A stretch of 64,000 nt of DNA from Pythium myriotylum (Eukaryota > Oomycota > Peronosporomycetes > Pythiales > Pythiaceae): NCBI GenBank assembly GCA_023091665.1, contig JALJCQ010000030.1, forward strand, positions 3,226,501-3,290,500, written 5' to 3'. A model generated the notes under the pieces. It did not search any database, had not been told where the DNA came from, and saw nothing but the letters and a program-made list of their open reading frames with translations. How positions within the stretch are numbered: the first letter of the stretch is position 1; every line of letters starts with the position of its first letter. This document shows, piece by piece, positions 22,586 through 34,474 of this stretch. Made by a program: the position numbers and the translations under genes.

Positions 22586-25500
22586 ATACTTCTGTCTCTT
22601 GCGCGAGGCTGCTCGTCGAGTTCACCGCGATCTCGCTGCCTGTGCGGGCGGCCTGGATGTCGGCCCGCGAGCCTACTTGTGAAGGATCGAGACACGCCTG
22701 CAACGGGTTCCAAAGGGACTCAAAATGGGGTTCTTTGCCATTCTCGTCGGGGACAGGGGAGGGCAGCCTGCTTATCAGTGGAGCTCCTCACCTCGCGGGA
22801 AATGAGATATCCGACCTCCGTCTCACCTTTTTTTGCTAACACGGGACAAACCGTTGTGGTTGTTGATTCGTTTGGTCTTAAATCAGTTTGTACTCGGCTG
22901 AAGACCCATAAAGATACTTCATTAAGATGTAGTTGCGGAGAATCACGACCGCAACTGGGCAACCGACTGTTCGATGAGCTGGCTCTTTGGGGTTCTAGAA
23001 GGAACAGAACCACGCGGACACAGTCCACAAAAGAAAGGATTCGTGATCAAGTGGAGCAAGCGATCCGATACACTTCTGATGATCGCTTGAATACCACGAT
23101 TAATCACGTTGATAACCATTGAGCAATCGATTGTGAGTTACTCTGTACAGATGAGCATTGTATCGCACCTTCTTCTCCATTTTATCTATCTTGCAAGTGG
23201 CTGGTTCACAATCGGGTAATTCCCAGGCGACATCATGACGCAGGAACGGCATAAATCAGGTTTGCAAGCTGGTAATTATTAGGACTATGTAGAAGGACTT
23301 CCCCTATCATAAGAGCATGCTTCGCGTAGAAGATGTGGAAATGAGTAAACGCGCAGGTCTGGAAACACTATTCCACAAAAGTTGCGTGTCTTCCCCTTTT
23401 CGCGCCTACTTTAGGGGGACAGGGCCATCCCCTTTTGCAGAACTGGAGAGATATTCGGTCGTGACAGGTTTTACGGGAGAGCACCATAGAACTTCTTGTC
23501 GATAACCAATGAAATAGAGGATCTCAGACTAAGCGAATCAGTATAGCTTCCAAAAGGTGTCTTCGTTTGTGTTCCATATTCAGTTGACGCAGCTGAGCTA
23601 GCGACGTGAACCTCCGAAGAGAACGTCCAAAGCCGGAAGCAGTCTGATAGTTTCTCCGGTTCGTCGGCTTATCTGCGAGCCGTTCATTGGGAGAACTGGA
23701 CAATGATGGATCGGGCTTGGTCTTCGCCACCCAAACGGCCTCAGGTGCATTCCTGTTGAGTTCAACGACCGACCTTACTGTAGACGTCCTACCGGCGGCC
23801 AATCGAGACACTACTCGCACATAGAAAGGACACGTTGAACTGAACCCATCTGTTCAATGATCGCCTGGCATGAAATGATCATATGAATGTGTGCATGGAC
23901 GGAGGCGCGTAACATCGAAATTCCTTCATCTACTATGGATAGGAAACATCATTCAAAGCAGCTTCCTTTTTATGTCGGCCAGAAATTGCTCCGAGGAGAT
24001 TTCCTCATGGAAGACAAACAGAAGTGGCTTCATTTTGGCCTCTCGCTGCACCTTTCGCACCAAAAAGCTGAGGAGTTTTCTCAGCCACGTTCAAACCTTT
24101 GTCTTTGGCTTGCTTACCTAGAGATCTATTGCCCACTTGCCCTTGGACTTCCACGATCTCTTTCGTTTTCTTCGAACGCATACCTGTGACTTGGATATTC
24201 AGTGGTAACTCCCTCAACTCCCTCAACTTCACACGGGAGAGGGTACGCAGAGGTTTACCTTACTCAAATTTGCATCTTAGAGCAGAGTATCAACTTGTTG
24301 TGACGACAACTGCGAAATCGGGCTACATGCATAGAGCTCCGGCTATTAGGGTTCATTATATTGCGCTCAAACGACTTTGCCTTCATCATGATGCGGCTTC
24401 CCAGCGCACGTCCTCAGGACTCGTCCCACAGCCGACCTTTTGCTCCCGAAGTATTATCTGGCCTTTTTGGACAAGGTTAAGCTTCGATCCCAGACCGAGA
24501 ACCAGATCACTTCTAGTCCAGGGTTATTAACTCCGTCAAAGTCATCGGAGTCAACGCTATGCTGCTAAAAACAACATTGCAGGCAGCCAGCCCTTTTAAC
24601 CTTACTCTGTGTCGCTTCTTCCAACAGGCCCACGGCTCGTGAATCTACTCAGAGTCCACCGGTGACTCCATCACCCCCGAACCACCAACAGGAGAGCGAA
24701 CGTGCTGACCACTCGTGCTATGGAGCTGCGAACTAGCATGTACGTTTACCACTCCACACCTCACGTCGGTAACTGTGACCTATACGAGCCGCTTGCAAAT
24801 CACCTCGGTCCGTGGCGGTCCCTGCAGACTATAACTATTTTGAGCCCCAACAGATTTCGGCAATTAGGCTGTTCCCAACTTTGCACTCTGTTGAACTGAT
24901 AGACTTCATTGCATCATCACTATCACTTCGCCTTCGTCATTTTCAAACGAATGACCAATTTAACCTCGCATGAATGAATTGAAAACGATGATAAAGCCTT
25001 GTCGTGACTTGAATCCAATTCCGAGTGTAGAATATTTCGCAATCACCAGACTGCAGTTGGCTGATTTCGGCGCAGGAAGCGTGTTTGTGCGTTCCAACTC
25101 TCCGTGCATTCCTGCACGATCATTTGATTGGAACTTACGGTGTGCACCGAATGTCTGCGTTGATTATCAGTGAAACGATGGGTAGAACGCCAAAGTCTGG
25201 ATACAAAGCATCAAGCAAAATACTTCAATTTGTCCGATTGTGACGTCGTCTTGGTGTTCGTGTTTCTCAACAAGTTGCCAATTCTTGGGTGTGCAACCCA
25301 GAAATCGCAGAGGCTCCCACGGATTGTCGTCCCCGTATCGTATAATTCTTATTAATACCGAAGCCGCCGTTCGCTGACGCTCAAACATCCATCTCTGCGT
25401 TGACCATGACTACAGCCCTCCAGCAGTGTTGACTCAATCGGGCAGCTTCGATTATCTAGTGGGGGTATACTCGACCACAACCGATGGATCGTCGCGACAA

Positions 25501-27113
25501 TATCGTCCCTCAAGAATGCCATCGATTCCTCAATCGCTATTGTCGTAACAACGTGCCAGTGCGATTCGCGTTTTGGACTTTTCCTCAGATACGATCAATT
25601 GGTGGAGATTGAGTGCGCTCAGTCCGATCTTGAACGGCGTTTCATTTTTCAAGAGGTCAGTCCTCTGTCACTTCAAAGCGCTTCAACGCTAAAGGGGAAC
25701 AATGTTCGTCATATTCCACTCAACTGAGCCACAGCCGCATCGAAACTCGGTCTCAACTGGTGCGCCAAGCTACTGGTTGGACGAGCGATGGCTACTTTCA
25801 GTGTTTGAGACCTTACTCAACAAGGGGCTTGGGGGAAACAATGATTGCGGTGCTCTGGAATGTGAAAAACTCATGAGCTCAACGCGTAAGTCGCCGCCTA
25901 GCACGAGAGGGGAGCTCTTCCTTCGATGCTTGGTGGCGGGGCGATGGCTTGGGAGCTCCAACACGCGGGGTTAACCAGGCCAGCTATACGCTTCCTCCGG
26001 GTTCGTTGTGATATGAGACGACGGAGGCCTATTGGCTTTCGTGGAGCAGGCTAAGATGCAGGCTCAATGCCGGTGAAACAGTCGAAACGGTTGCCGCTTG
26101 GGGGATGTGCGAAACCATTGTCCCAGACGATCGCCATTGGCTCGCTTCTTGGGAGATGGGTTTTCCAAAGAATTCATCCGTGGCGACAGGCGTGTGGTGT
26201 GCGAAGATCGTTCTCTTCCAAGCATTGTGGCTGGTTTTTTGTCTCAGCAAACTCGTGCGACTTTACGTACATCTCCGCGAGTGTTGAAGGAGACTAAGCA
26301 TGAACTGGAAACTGAGTGTCGGATGCTGGAACAGAACGCCACCGTCGATTTCGCGAGGATGCGATGATAATGCTTGGGGTCTTTTCAAGCAGACCACAGT
26401 GATTCCGGCACCACATGGTTCCATCCACTTGCCCATTGACAACCAGCGAGGTTCTCGGGGGTGATGTTGACGGAGATTTTGTCCAGCACCAAGCGTGTCG
26501 TCACCCATCTGGCAGCCTCAACCTCACGTGTTTTCTATGTGCGATTCGGATGTTCTTTGTTCGACTTGGACTTGGACTCCACCGACTCGGTGTGCTGATT
26601 GCCTCAGCTCGCCCTCTCCCTCTCCCTCCGCCTCCACCCACTCATCCCTCCTCTCTCCTACGTCGACCATGCAAATAGATCGGCACTCAACTTGCGGATC
26701 CTCGTCGACTAGGACACTTGATATCGTACTACGTGCGCCACAACGGCGCTCAGCTTCGAGAGCTCCCAGTGGAGCCAGTAGTGTTGCAAGCTCTCTTCTC
26801 TTCCTTTTGACGACTACCAACGCACTCGGGAGACGTGTAAGCCATGCCAGAATCCAGCTCCTCAGTCAGTCAAATACCTTCTATCGGTATGACAGTGGGT
26901 GTTCTACATTCAAACCAACTAGCATACCGGCTTCGTGCCATGTGTAACGAGCATACCAACTCTGACGAAAAATGTTCCGCTGTACACTCCACACCTGGAC
27001 GACACGGATCATTTTGACTCACCTGGCAACAGAAATTGCTTCTGGGCTCCGTGGAATGTTGATGGTGGGATGATAACACTAGTGTTAATACAAGTTTGTA
27101 GTTCGCATGTCCT
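22586..27113. other. Gene-poor stretch, decayed sequence
   Basis: This is 4.5 kb without a convincing gene. Frames of 60-195 codons occur on both strands but lack ATG starts, family motifs or coding composition. A segment near 24420-24530 (plus strand) and one near 24005-24232 (minus strand) vaguely recall retroelement polyprotein pieces but are too short and broken to name. The base composition is more AT-rich than in the flanking gene-dense parts. Confidence 0.5.
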
Positions 27114-27941
27114 TCAGTTTCCATGTAGCATCCGTGTGACAGGAGCGAGGCCACCGAGAGCTACTTGCAAGGCCAGCACTGCGTCCAGTTCGAAATTATG
27201 ATAAACGACGACGCCGTTTTGGTCGAAGATGCACGTCACTCGGCACGGATACTCGACTGCCGAGCCATTTCGGTGACTAGCTAGAGGGATTTCTTTCGCT
27301 GGCTTCTGAAGAAGGGAGCTGACTGTCGCGCGATCAGTGATGGCTGTAAAGACCCCTGTTGCGACTACGACCGGCTCAAGTGTGGATCCATAGCAGGTCG
27401 CGTCGTCCAACTTCAGTTGAGCAGATCCAAACTGCCCCGAGATCGATCTCCAGTGATCAATGACAGCGGACGCTGTGGATGGATCAAACACTGAGGATAC
27501 GAAGGTGCGCTGTCGGTCCGACAGAAGCATGTAGCGCTCCGCGTCTCTTCGCGGCATGCCTTGGCTACTGAAGGTCTCACAGTCGGCAAGCCAGCCGTTT
27601 TTAAACACCTCGAAATAGTCGCGCACGACTACTATCGCGCAGCCTCGAGCGCGGGCTTCCCGCTCGCGCAGCTTGGTCTCCAGCAGCGCCTTATTAAGCT
27701 GCAAGTTCTTCACTTCTTGGCGCAGCGCATTCGCGTCGAGCTGGAGTCGTTCATCAAGAAAACGAATTCGATCTCGCAGTCGCTTAAGCCCGGGTGGAAA
27801 CTTCTTGCGCTTGGATCGGAGCGGTACGATGGCCCCGTCGGCGGTCAATGTCACGTGTGAGTCGCTCGGCTGGTAGCACATGGCGTCGGCGAGTGATCCG
27901 ATGACTGTGTGGGTCTGCTGGTGGATGCGAGGGGTCGCCAT
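27114..27941 (-). CDS. bZIP-like protein, copy B
   Basis: A single exon of 275 residues from the ATG at 27941. The N-terminus (VIGSLADAMCYQPSDSHVTL) matches copy C (VITSLADVYCYQPDDDIATI). The basic/helix part is KRKKFPPGLKRLRDRIRFLD followed by ERLQLDANALRQEVKNLQLN, about residues 44-90. The C-terminal domain includes VVRDYFEVFKNGW, ASAVIDHWRSISGQFGSAQL and YPCRVTCIFDQNGVVVYH. The usual bZIP Asn is replaced by Gly in the PPGLKRLR segment. It is probably a nuclear regulator derived from the oomycete bZIP family, but DNA binding is uncertain. It lies among broken copies of itself, which suggests local duplication and turnover. Confidence 0.72.
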   Translation of the reverse strand: MATPRIHQQTHTVIGSLADAMCYQPSDSHVTLTADGAIVPLRSKRKKFPPGLKRLRDRIRFLDERLQLDANALRQEVKNLQLNKALLETKLREREARARGCAIVVVRDYFEVFKNGWLADCETFSSQGMPRRDAERYMLLSDRQRTFVSSVFDPSTASAVIDHWRSISGQFGSAQLKLDDATCYGSTLEPVVVATGVFTAITDRATVSSLLQKPAKEIPLASHRNGSAVEYPCRVTCIFDQNGVVVYHNFELDAVLALQVALGGLAPVTRMLHGN

Positions 27942-28989
27942 GTTGACACTGTGGAGTCTCCCTTCCGAGATGAAAATCCGACTGAGGCCTCTGGAGGCTG
28001 CGATGCTCCTGTCTGAAAAGTGTTCGAAGGAACTCGTGCTTCGAAAGGGGCTCTTGTTTCGAAGGGGCCCTCGCTGTCTGTAACGGAGGCAGCTGAGAGT
28101 GGCCGCAGTCGACGGATTTATGGAAGATTGCAGCTTGATCCTTGGTGTCTATCTTAGGGGTCGTTTCGTCTCCTCCCTCGCCTCGAAGGACGCCTGTGAG
28201 ATGACAGCCTTGCTTCGTCAAGGGACTTCCTTGGTGTTCTACGGGATTTCCGTTTCGATTCTCGAGAGGAGAGAGCGTTTCGTCGCACGTCTAGCAGTCG
28301 CTTGGCCTAAGAAGAAGCACCAACTAACCTGGTGCACAGAAGCGCAAAGACACCGTGTGCGGGAGGCTAAAGGGAAAGTGGGATGCTCCTTCGGGTCGTC
28401 GGATTTGAAACAGGAAACCGAGCTCGTCTTGTGGTCCACAATAGGACCACCTCCGTATTCGTCGGTAGTGATGAATCAAGTCTCAGCTGTTCTTTAGAGG
28501 GATAGCTCGCCTTCCCAGCCACAGACGTCAGTGTATTCTGTTCAACCCCAGGGATGTCTCCCTTGGTCAAATTTGAGTTCATTCTCTTGCACTAGAGATG
28601 ATCACAGCCCCACATGGTACAACCCGGAGACCTTATATCCAATCGAAACAAGTCCTCCCTCCTGTCTCGCAGTCTTTGCTGGCAGTGGAGCAAAAGTTCA
28701 AACAAATTTGTACAAATCCCACGTCACGAGAGACGAGGTGCGTGCCATGCCTAAGAAGAATGCAGTGATGATCGTCCTGTTTGACGTCATCACTGGACCC
28801 AGTGGGCTCACTCCCAAGTGGATTTGGAGCACTCGTTCCGCAAACCGAGCCTAAAGGTGCGTTCGCATTCTTGACTTCAGCTCACTGTTGCATTGAAGAA
28901 AGCATTGGCCCGGGTTGAATCTTTTTTATCTTGCTGTGCCGGCCCCACCATAGCAGTGCTAAGACCTGTCGTGATCGCGAGGTTCGCAG
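27942..28989. other. Intergenic within the bZIP-like cluster
   Basis: No gene is supported. One plus-strand frame of about 130 codons (28099-28497) has no ATG near its start and no recognisable motif. Confidence 0.45.
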
Positions 28990-29459
28990 ATGTCTTCTGC
29001 AGCAGCGTCTCCTGCGTGGAAGCAGGATTTGCGACTACGCGACGATCGGGCCAGACGGCAAGATCCTACTAAGGCCCACCGCAAGACATTCCCGCGAGAG
29101 CTAAAGCGGCTGCGCGGCCCTACAGCTGCTTCATACACGCCGACGACTCGACGTCCAATGGCATGCGTCAAGAAGTCTTCGCACTGCAGCAGTCCAAGTC
29201 ACAAAATGAGACGATCAAAGCGCGTCGTCGCCATGACGCGATCGCAAATGTGGAAGAATATTTCATGCTGTTAAAGTTCGGGTGGATCGAAACACTCGGT
29301 CTCAACAGAGGTTTCCAAGCGCAAGTTATCCAGCGCCACATGCACCGAGTGATCCACCAACATCCCTACATCATGGATGTTCTAGATCCATTGACTGTCA
29401 GAGACGCTGCGGACCTGTTCCAACCCTTACAACTCAGGTTCCGTGCCTTCGGTTATTGA
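28990..29459 (+). pseudogene. Broken bZIP-like copy
   Basis: Two overlapping plus-strand frames together resemble copies B and C. The first contains KAHRKTFPRELKRLRG, matching the Arg-rich start of the zipper region. After a frame change inside the zipper, the second reads MRQEVFALQQSKSQNETIKA, VEEYFMLLKFGWIE and DVLDPLTVRDAADLF, matching the YFE.F..GW and F(D)P.TA..V segments of the intact copies. The frame ends early (FRAFGY then stop), so the last third of the domain is missing. It lies on the opposite strand from the other copies. A frameshift plus truncation makes a functional product unlikely. Confidence 0.7.
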
Positions 29460-30144
29460 GCATAAGTTGAGTGGGTCCTCCCGAGGAGCTGATTAGCGTC
29501 GCGAAACCAACTCCAGACGCGAATCCCCGATCCTTATCTTGTTACCCGTTTAGAGTCGGTGTCCAAGCGAGCATTAGCTGTTACCATTCGTTGTGCTTGA
29601 TAGCATGAAATGATCTGTATCGCAGAACGGCGACGTCTCTCAATGAAGATCGAATCATGATGGTTCAAACATGATTTTTCCAGAGAAAAGACTTGGCTGT
29701 TAGGCATCCAATCGACTTGGCGCTGTTGCCAGAGCGTACATGTAGAACTGGAGCCGTGGTAGTCTTCCGCGCTGCCCATAGACGACACGCGATGTCCTTT
29801 CACCGTCCCGCTCGACTTCTCGGAATGTAACGGTCGTAGACGAAGACTGTCCAAATATAGCTGGATGTCGGCACTCTTCGAGTGTGGCTTGCACAGGGAG
29901 TCAAACAAACGTCAACTTGATTCACTTGTCACTGAAGATAGCTCCAACGTTTATCCTCACAATCAGACACGCGCCAGAGACAAAACACTCGACAATCCTC
30001 TTCGCTGGTTCGGTCAGGGAGAGCCAACGATAACAAACAGACGTGTCAAGACCGTTCAGCCGGAAGTACCCTAACTTGGCATCATACTAGCTTGATCTTC
30101 GAGAAACACGCCCGGGCATTCTGGTAGGGGTCCAAACAATCATC
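29460..30144. other. Intergenic within the bZIP-like cluster
   Basis: Nothing recognisable was found; only short frames without motifs. Confidence 0.45.
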
Positions 30145-30560
30145 GACAGTGGTCGACTGGTCAAACACTTTCGTCAGGAAAGCGGCGCTGACGACTCACC
30201 ACCTCACATCAGCTGTGCTCACACGACAACGACAGAATCTTGACGACTGCACGGGCAAATAAAAGCCTAGTCGAACACTGCAAAGTACTCAGGCCACCGA
30301 GTCCACTCCACGTTTTCGCAGTTGCCGTTCTCGCCGCAGGAGCTTGGCTTCGATCAACGACTTGTCGAGCTCCAGATTCGCCACTTCCTCTCATAGAGCA
30401 TTCGCATCGAGCTGAAATCGTTACCCCAAAAGACGCAGTCAGTCACGGAGGCATTGAAGTCCTCGAGGGAAGGTCTGGCGGTGAGACTTGAAGGTAGTAT
30501 GCCACCGCTCGCAGTGATGGTGATGTTGTCGTTGTCGGGCCGATATCACTCACATGTAAT
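30145..30560 (-). pseudogene. Second broken bZIP-like copy, close to copy C
   Basis: On the minus strand, the DNA from about 30560 to 30305 is very similar to 32870-32600 of copy C, including the stretch that encodes the zipper (bases for ANLELDKSLIEAKLLRR-like residues). Small deletions, a stop in the zipper (the CTCATAGAGC stretch on the plus strand) and substitutions break the frame. Similarity resumes at 30145-30200, matching the part of copy C near 32440-32495. This is a recent pseudogene, since nucleotide identity remains easy to see by eye. Confidence 0.75.
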
Positions 30561-32144
30561 TGCTGATGAATCAGTGCGTCCGTGCTCTCCCGACCAAATT
30601 GAATATTTGCACATAGCACAATCCATTACACGTTTTGTCATTCTTCCCGCAAATTCCATAACCTGCTCACAGTATCCTCACGCGCAACAGCCGCTCATAT
30701 CCTCTTGCTCAGTCGCACTCGACCTTCGTTCTCGGTTTGCGGATAAGAGCAGCTACGACGGATGGTGACGAAATGGTTCTTCGATCGAGTCGGCAGGGAC
30801 TGCGTCATGGTCTCTCCACAAGGTTTGTGAGATAGTTGAGTTTACCACACTGACCACGAGCTTCCATAATTTTATCAGAGGAATCCTCGTTGAACTTGTT
30901 CAACTTTTGTCTGGCAATGAACGCGATTCTTTCGGTTCTCTTCATTTTGGATCGCTGGCATCCTGGCGGGTCAAAAATCTGCAATGGTTTGTCAGTGACG
31001 AGACCTCGAGATACGCGAACAAGCCATCAAAATACCTCGAAAAAATCAGACCGTTACAGCCAAATCGACGCTCCTTGATTGGCATGAGCTAGTCGTGACA
31101 ACCACTATCGCATGGCCCAAGCTCGCAACGCATCCGCCATCTCCTTTCAAGGCTGCCAGTCCCATCCGAACCTGCATCCCATCGGCCAATGTGAATTACT
31201 TCCGTCATTGTAGTCAGCTTGGCTCGGCGTGTTCGCTCGAAACTTGTTTGCTTGACAAGAGGTAACGGAGAACCTCTTGATACATTCGAAAGCAGCACTT
31301 CGCTGGGTTTGCTTTCGCGCACACTGGCGCTGCTCTCCTGTGAGCTGGATGGCCAATGACTGGCCACGTGGAGCCGAGTGTGGAGCTGCGAGCCGCTCTG
31401 GAATTCGTTGTCAATCGGCTTTGCTCTACCTTGAATTGTCGAGACAGCCGCCAGACTTGTCTGTTTCTGAAAAGATATCCAAATGGTCGTTCTTTGATTG
31501 GTTATAAACTTTAATTGACTGACTTGTTTATGTGCAACAAGATACTTGAATAGAGTGGAGAGTGACCACCAACACAATGGCCAATCAAACCAAGCGTGTT
31601 GTGGAGACGTTCTTGATGTGTTCGCCACGCGTTCGAAACGACACGCGAGACACGAGTGGGAGCTCCTGATGAGGAGGATGGAGTTGGATTTCAACAGGTG
31701 AGTCTAATCGAACCACGTCGTGGCGATGAGGCCTTTCGAAGCGAGATGCTGGGAAGATTTCACGCAACATGCGCGTGGATTCGAATGGATGAGTCGCTCA
31801 TTGGCTTCGTTTGGCGCGCCCGACAAATGGATTTTCTACCCGACCAAGTTCGACTGGTGGTGGAGGCTTTGAGGATAACTAACCTCTGAACACGACGCTT
31901 TACAAACCAAGCAAGCCATCGTTGCGCCTCCAAGACCCTCAAGTACTACCTGATCCTGCTGTGGTGAGGAATGGTTTTGTGGTGCAAACAAAGGATGAAG
32001 TCAAGCTCGATTTTTATCGTCACGGGTTAGACATACAATAAATGATGGCGATCTTCGTCCGAGCCATCCTCCTCGTGAAGACTTTGCTTTCCGGACAAGC
32101 CTGATTGACGCTCAGTCAAGACTTCTTCGTGCCATGGCGCCGAC
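30561..32144. other. Intergenic within the bZIP-like cluster
   Basis: No supported gene. A plus-strand frame around 31656-31889 (EPRRGDEAFRSEMLGRFHAT, then WIRMDESLIGFVWRARQMDF) reads protein-like but starts without ATG and hits several stops just after. It may be a relic of an unidentified coding sequence. Confidence 0.4.
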
Positions 32145-32912
32145 TCAACGCCTTCTCGCGCCTGCCACTGGAAGGAGATCAAGATCGAGTTGATGGGAGA
32201 CGACAATGCCGCTTCGGTCGAAGCAGCAAACCACGCGACATGGATAGCTCGCTTTGATGCGATGGGCGACTGAACTCGCTTCTTGCCCGTCTGATTCTGC
32301 TAGGACGACACAAACAGAGATCAGCCCCGAAGCAACCACAATTGGGTCCTGCGGACACCCGAAGCATTTGATCTCGTCAAATCTTTCGAGTCGAAGGGCT
32401 CCAAACTCGTACGATAGCTGCGTCCAGCGGTTCACCACAGCAGCAGCGGTCGGCCTGTCAAAAGTGTTCGTTAGGAAGTGGCGCTGACGATCCACGAGTA
32501 GCTCCCGCCGGCTACCCTCTCGCGAATCGGCATATCCGTATCGATCAGCACCGACCGTGGGGAAAAGTAGACCGCTCTGGAACATCTCTAAGTAGTCAAC
32601 CACCGTGTCCACTGCACGTTTTCGCAGTTGTCGTTCTCGTCGCTGGAGCTTGGCTTCGATCAACGACTTGTCGAGCTCCAGATTCGCCACTTCCTGTCGC
32701 AGAGCATTCGCGTCGAGCTGAAGTCGTTCCTCCAGAAGACGCAAGCGGTCTCGAAGGCGTTTGAGCCCACGAGGGAAGGTCCGGCGGTGAGACTTGACGG
32801 GTTGGATGTCGCCGTTTGCAGTGATGGTGGCGATGTCGTCGTCGGGCTGGTAGCAGTAGACGTCGGCCAGCGATGTGATGACGGTGGGTTGGAGCAATCT
32901 CGAAGGGGCCAT
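32145..32912 (-). CDS. bZIP-like protein, copy C
   Basis: A single exon of 255 residues from the ATG at 32912. It is colinear with copy B: N-terminal VITSLADVYCYQPDDD, Arg-rich SHRRTFPRGLKRLRDRLRLL, zipper EERLQLDANALRQEVANLEL (about residues 40-90), then VVDYLEMFQSGLLF, DRPTAAAVVNRWTQLSYEFG and YPCRVVCCFDRSGIVVSHQL. As in copies A and B, the position expected to hold the bZIP Asn is Gly. The protein ends soon after the last conserved segment, about 20 residues shorter than copy B at the C-terminus. It is likely a nuclear protein; the role is unknown. Confidence 0.72.
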   Translation of the reverse strand: MAPSRLLQPTVITSLADVYCYQPDDDIATITANGDIQPVKSHRRTFPRGLKRLRDRLRLLEERLQLDANALRQEVANLELDKSLIEAKLQRRERQLRKRAVDTVVDYLEMFQSGLLFPTVGADRYGYADSREGSRRELLVDRQRHFLTNTFDRPTAAAVVNRWTQLSYEFGALRLERFDEIKCFGCPQDPIVVASGLISVCVVLAESDGQEASSVAHRIKASYPCRVVCCFDRSGIVVSHQLDLDLLPVAGARRR

Positions 32913-34474
32913 TGGGAGAAGTCTCGCGTGGCGGTTAGCGAACTAGTATGTGAGGCTGCCAGCGACGAGTTGACGCCGTTCGAAGGTGAGGCTCGGTTTA
33001 CTGGGGGGGGGCCACCGGTATGAAGATTTTGTGGAAGGTTGATGTGTGTCTGTGGCCCCATCCCGTCCTCAGCCTCTTGGGCTAATTCTATGAGAGTTGG
33101 GGAGCAAAGATCCGACCAAAGACTTCTCGACGGTGGTGGATCCCGGTCCTTCACGCAGGGACTCAGGTGACCAAAGTCAAGTGACTAGACCGTTCTCTCG
33201 TCGGCTAATTGGCTCGTGGCTCAAGGGATCTCGAGTGGAGTTGACCTTTTTATCGAAGGGAGCGAACGCAGTGCTCGAGATCATTGGACAAAACTGTGTC
33301 AGTCGCGCATCTCTTGACAAAAATGCACTGGTGGCGACGGAGTGGGGGAAAGCTCGAGCACTATAAGCGCATTCTGCCGCAGCTTGACGGCTACGTTGGG
33401 TGATGGGAAGACGCGAGGCACTCCCAGGACTGAAGAGCTTCATTGTCGTCTCAATTCATTGCCTCCTTTTTCCACACGCGACCCGACGAGATCCGAGCGA
33501 GTTCGAGCGTCTCGAGCGGCTTCGTCCCTCTTCACATTCCCATTTGACTGCATACATGTGCTCTTTGCTCGATAGCTTCAAATCGATCAATGCCTGGGGC
33601 ATATAGTTATGCATTCGCACTTTGGTTGCACCTCCAAATTATCGCCCCGTCATCGAACAGCCAGGTAGAAAAATGCCGTCGTGGGAGCTGGGAACTCTTT
33701 ATGCACAGCAAAGATGGATGCTCTCTGGTTTGGAGTTGAATCCTTGTCAAATTCATCCTTTGTGCGACGCAACACAATATTTCAGATTACGCGTTGAAGG
33801 AAGCCTCGCGGTTTCCAGTTCTATTCTCAGCTGCGCCCTTTCAGCCACCACTCCGACCTCGGATAAAGGCAGATCGGCCCTCGTCCTCTGAGGATGAAAG
33901 TGAAGAGCTGGGTTGTCGGCCACGATGGTTCAGTACTGTCCGGATTGGTCTGGACACTTGTCGCTATCCTCAGATGGTTGGTGCACCAGCTTTGTACTGT
34001 AATGTCGTCACTTACAAGATGAACAAAGCCGTGATCCGAGTCTTGGACCATGGTACAGGTGAGACCACACGCCAGTCGGGTTCCCCCCACCCTCCGAAAC
34101 AACTTGTCGATCTGTTCCTGGCCACAATCGCTGTTCGTAACCCCCGATGTCGGATCCAGGTCTCCATTCTCAGATTCTGTTGTCGTCGTACTTGAGGATG
34201 ATGTCCCTCAGCGTCCGACTTGACTCGAAAGGCGATAAGATTTTTATACAACGAGAGAGCGGATAGTGCACGGACAGCGTGCCGTCTCGGTGAAACGATT
34301 GAATTCGTCACGCCACGATCATGATAGATGACATTTCGATTGCGGGCTTTCCTTTGACGTTATAATGCCAAAATTTGCTTTCAACCGTTCAACCAAACAT
34401 GAGTCTGCGAGCAATTCGAGCAAGCAACGATACGCATTTTATTAATAATAATCATGAGAATGGATTGTTCGTTT
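32913..34474. other. Right edge of the gene-poor island
   Basis: No supported gene. A plus-strand frame at 33794-34195 contains a protein-like run (CNVVTYKMNKAVIRVLDHG) but has no ATG at its beginning and no family I know. A GGGGGGGG run sits at about 33002-33009. Confidence 0.4.

Noticed and set aside
23524..23820. Minus-strand frame with arginine-rich RSLRRF segment, considered as an RXLR-type effector
   Set aside because: No signal peptide, no clear RXLR-EER arrangement, and a doubtful start.
24005..24530. Possible retroelement polyprotein pieces
   Set aside because: Resemblance is limited to a few residues (for example LLPKYYLAFLDKV read on the plus strand) with many stops; not enough to name an element.
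31089..31694. Minus-strand frame of 201 codons
   Set aside because: No ATG near its start, no motif, and it lies in decayed sequence.
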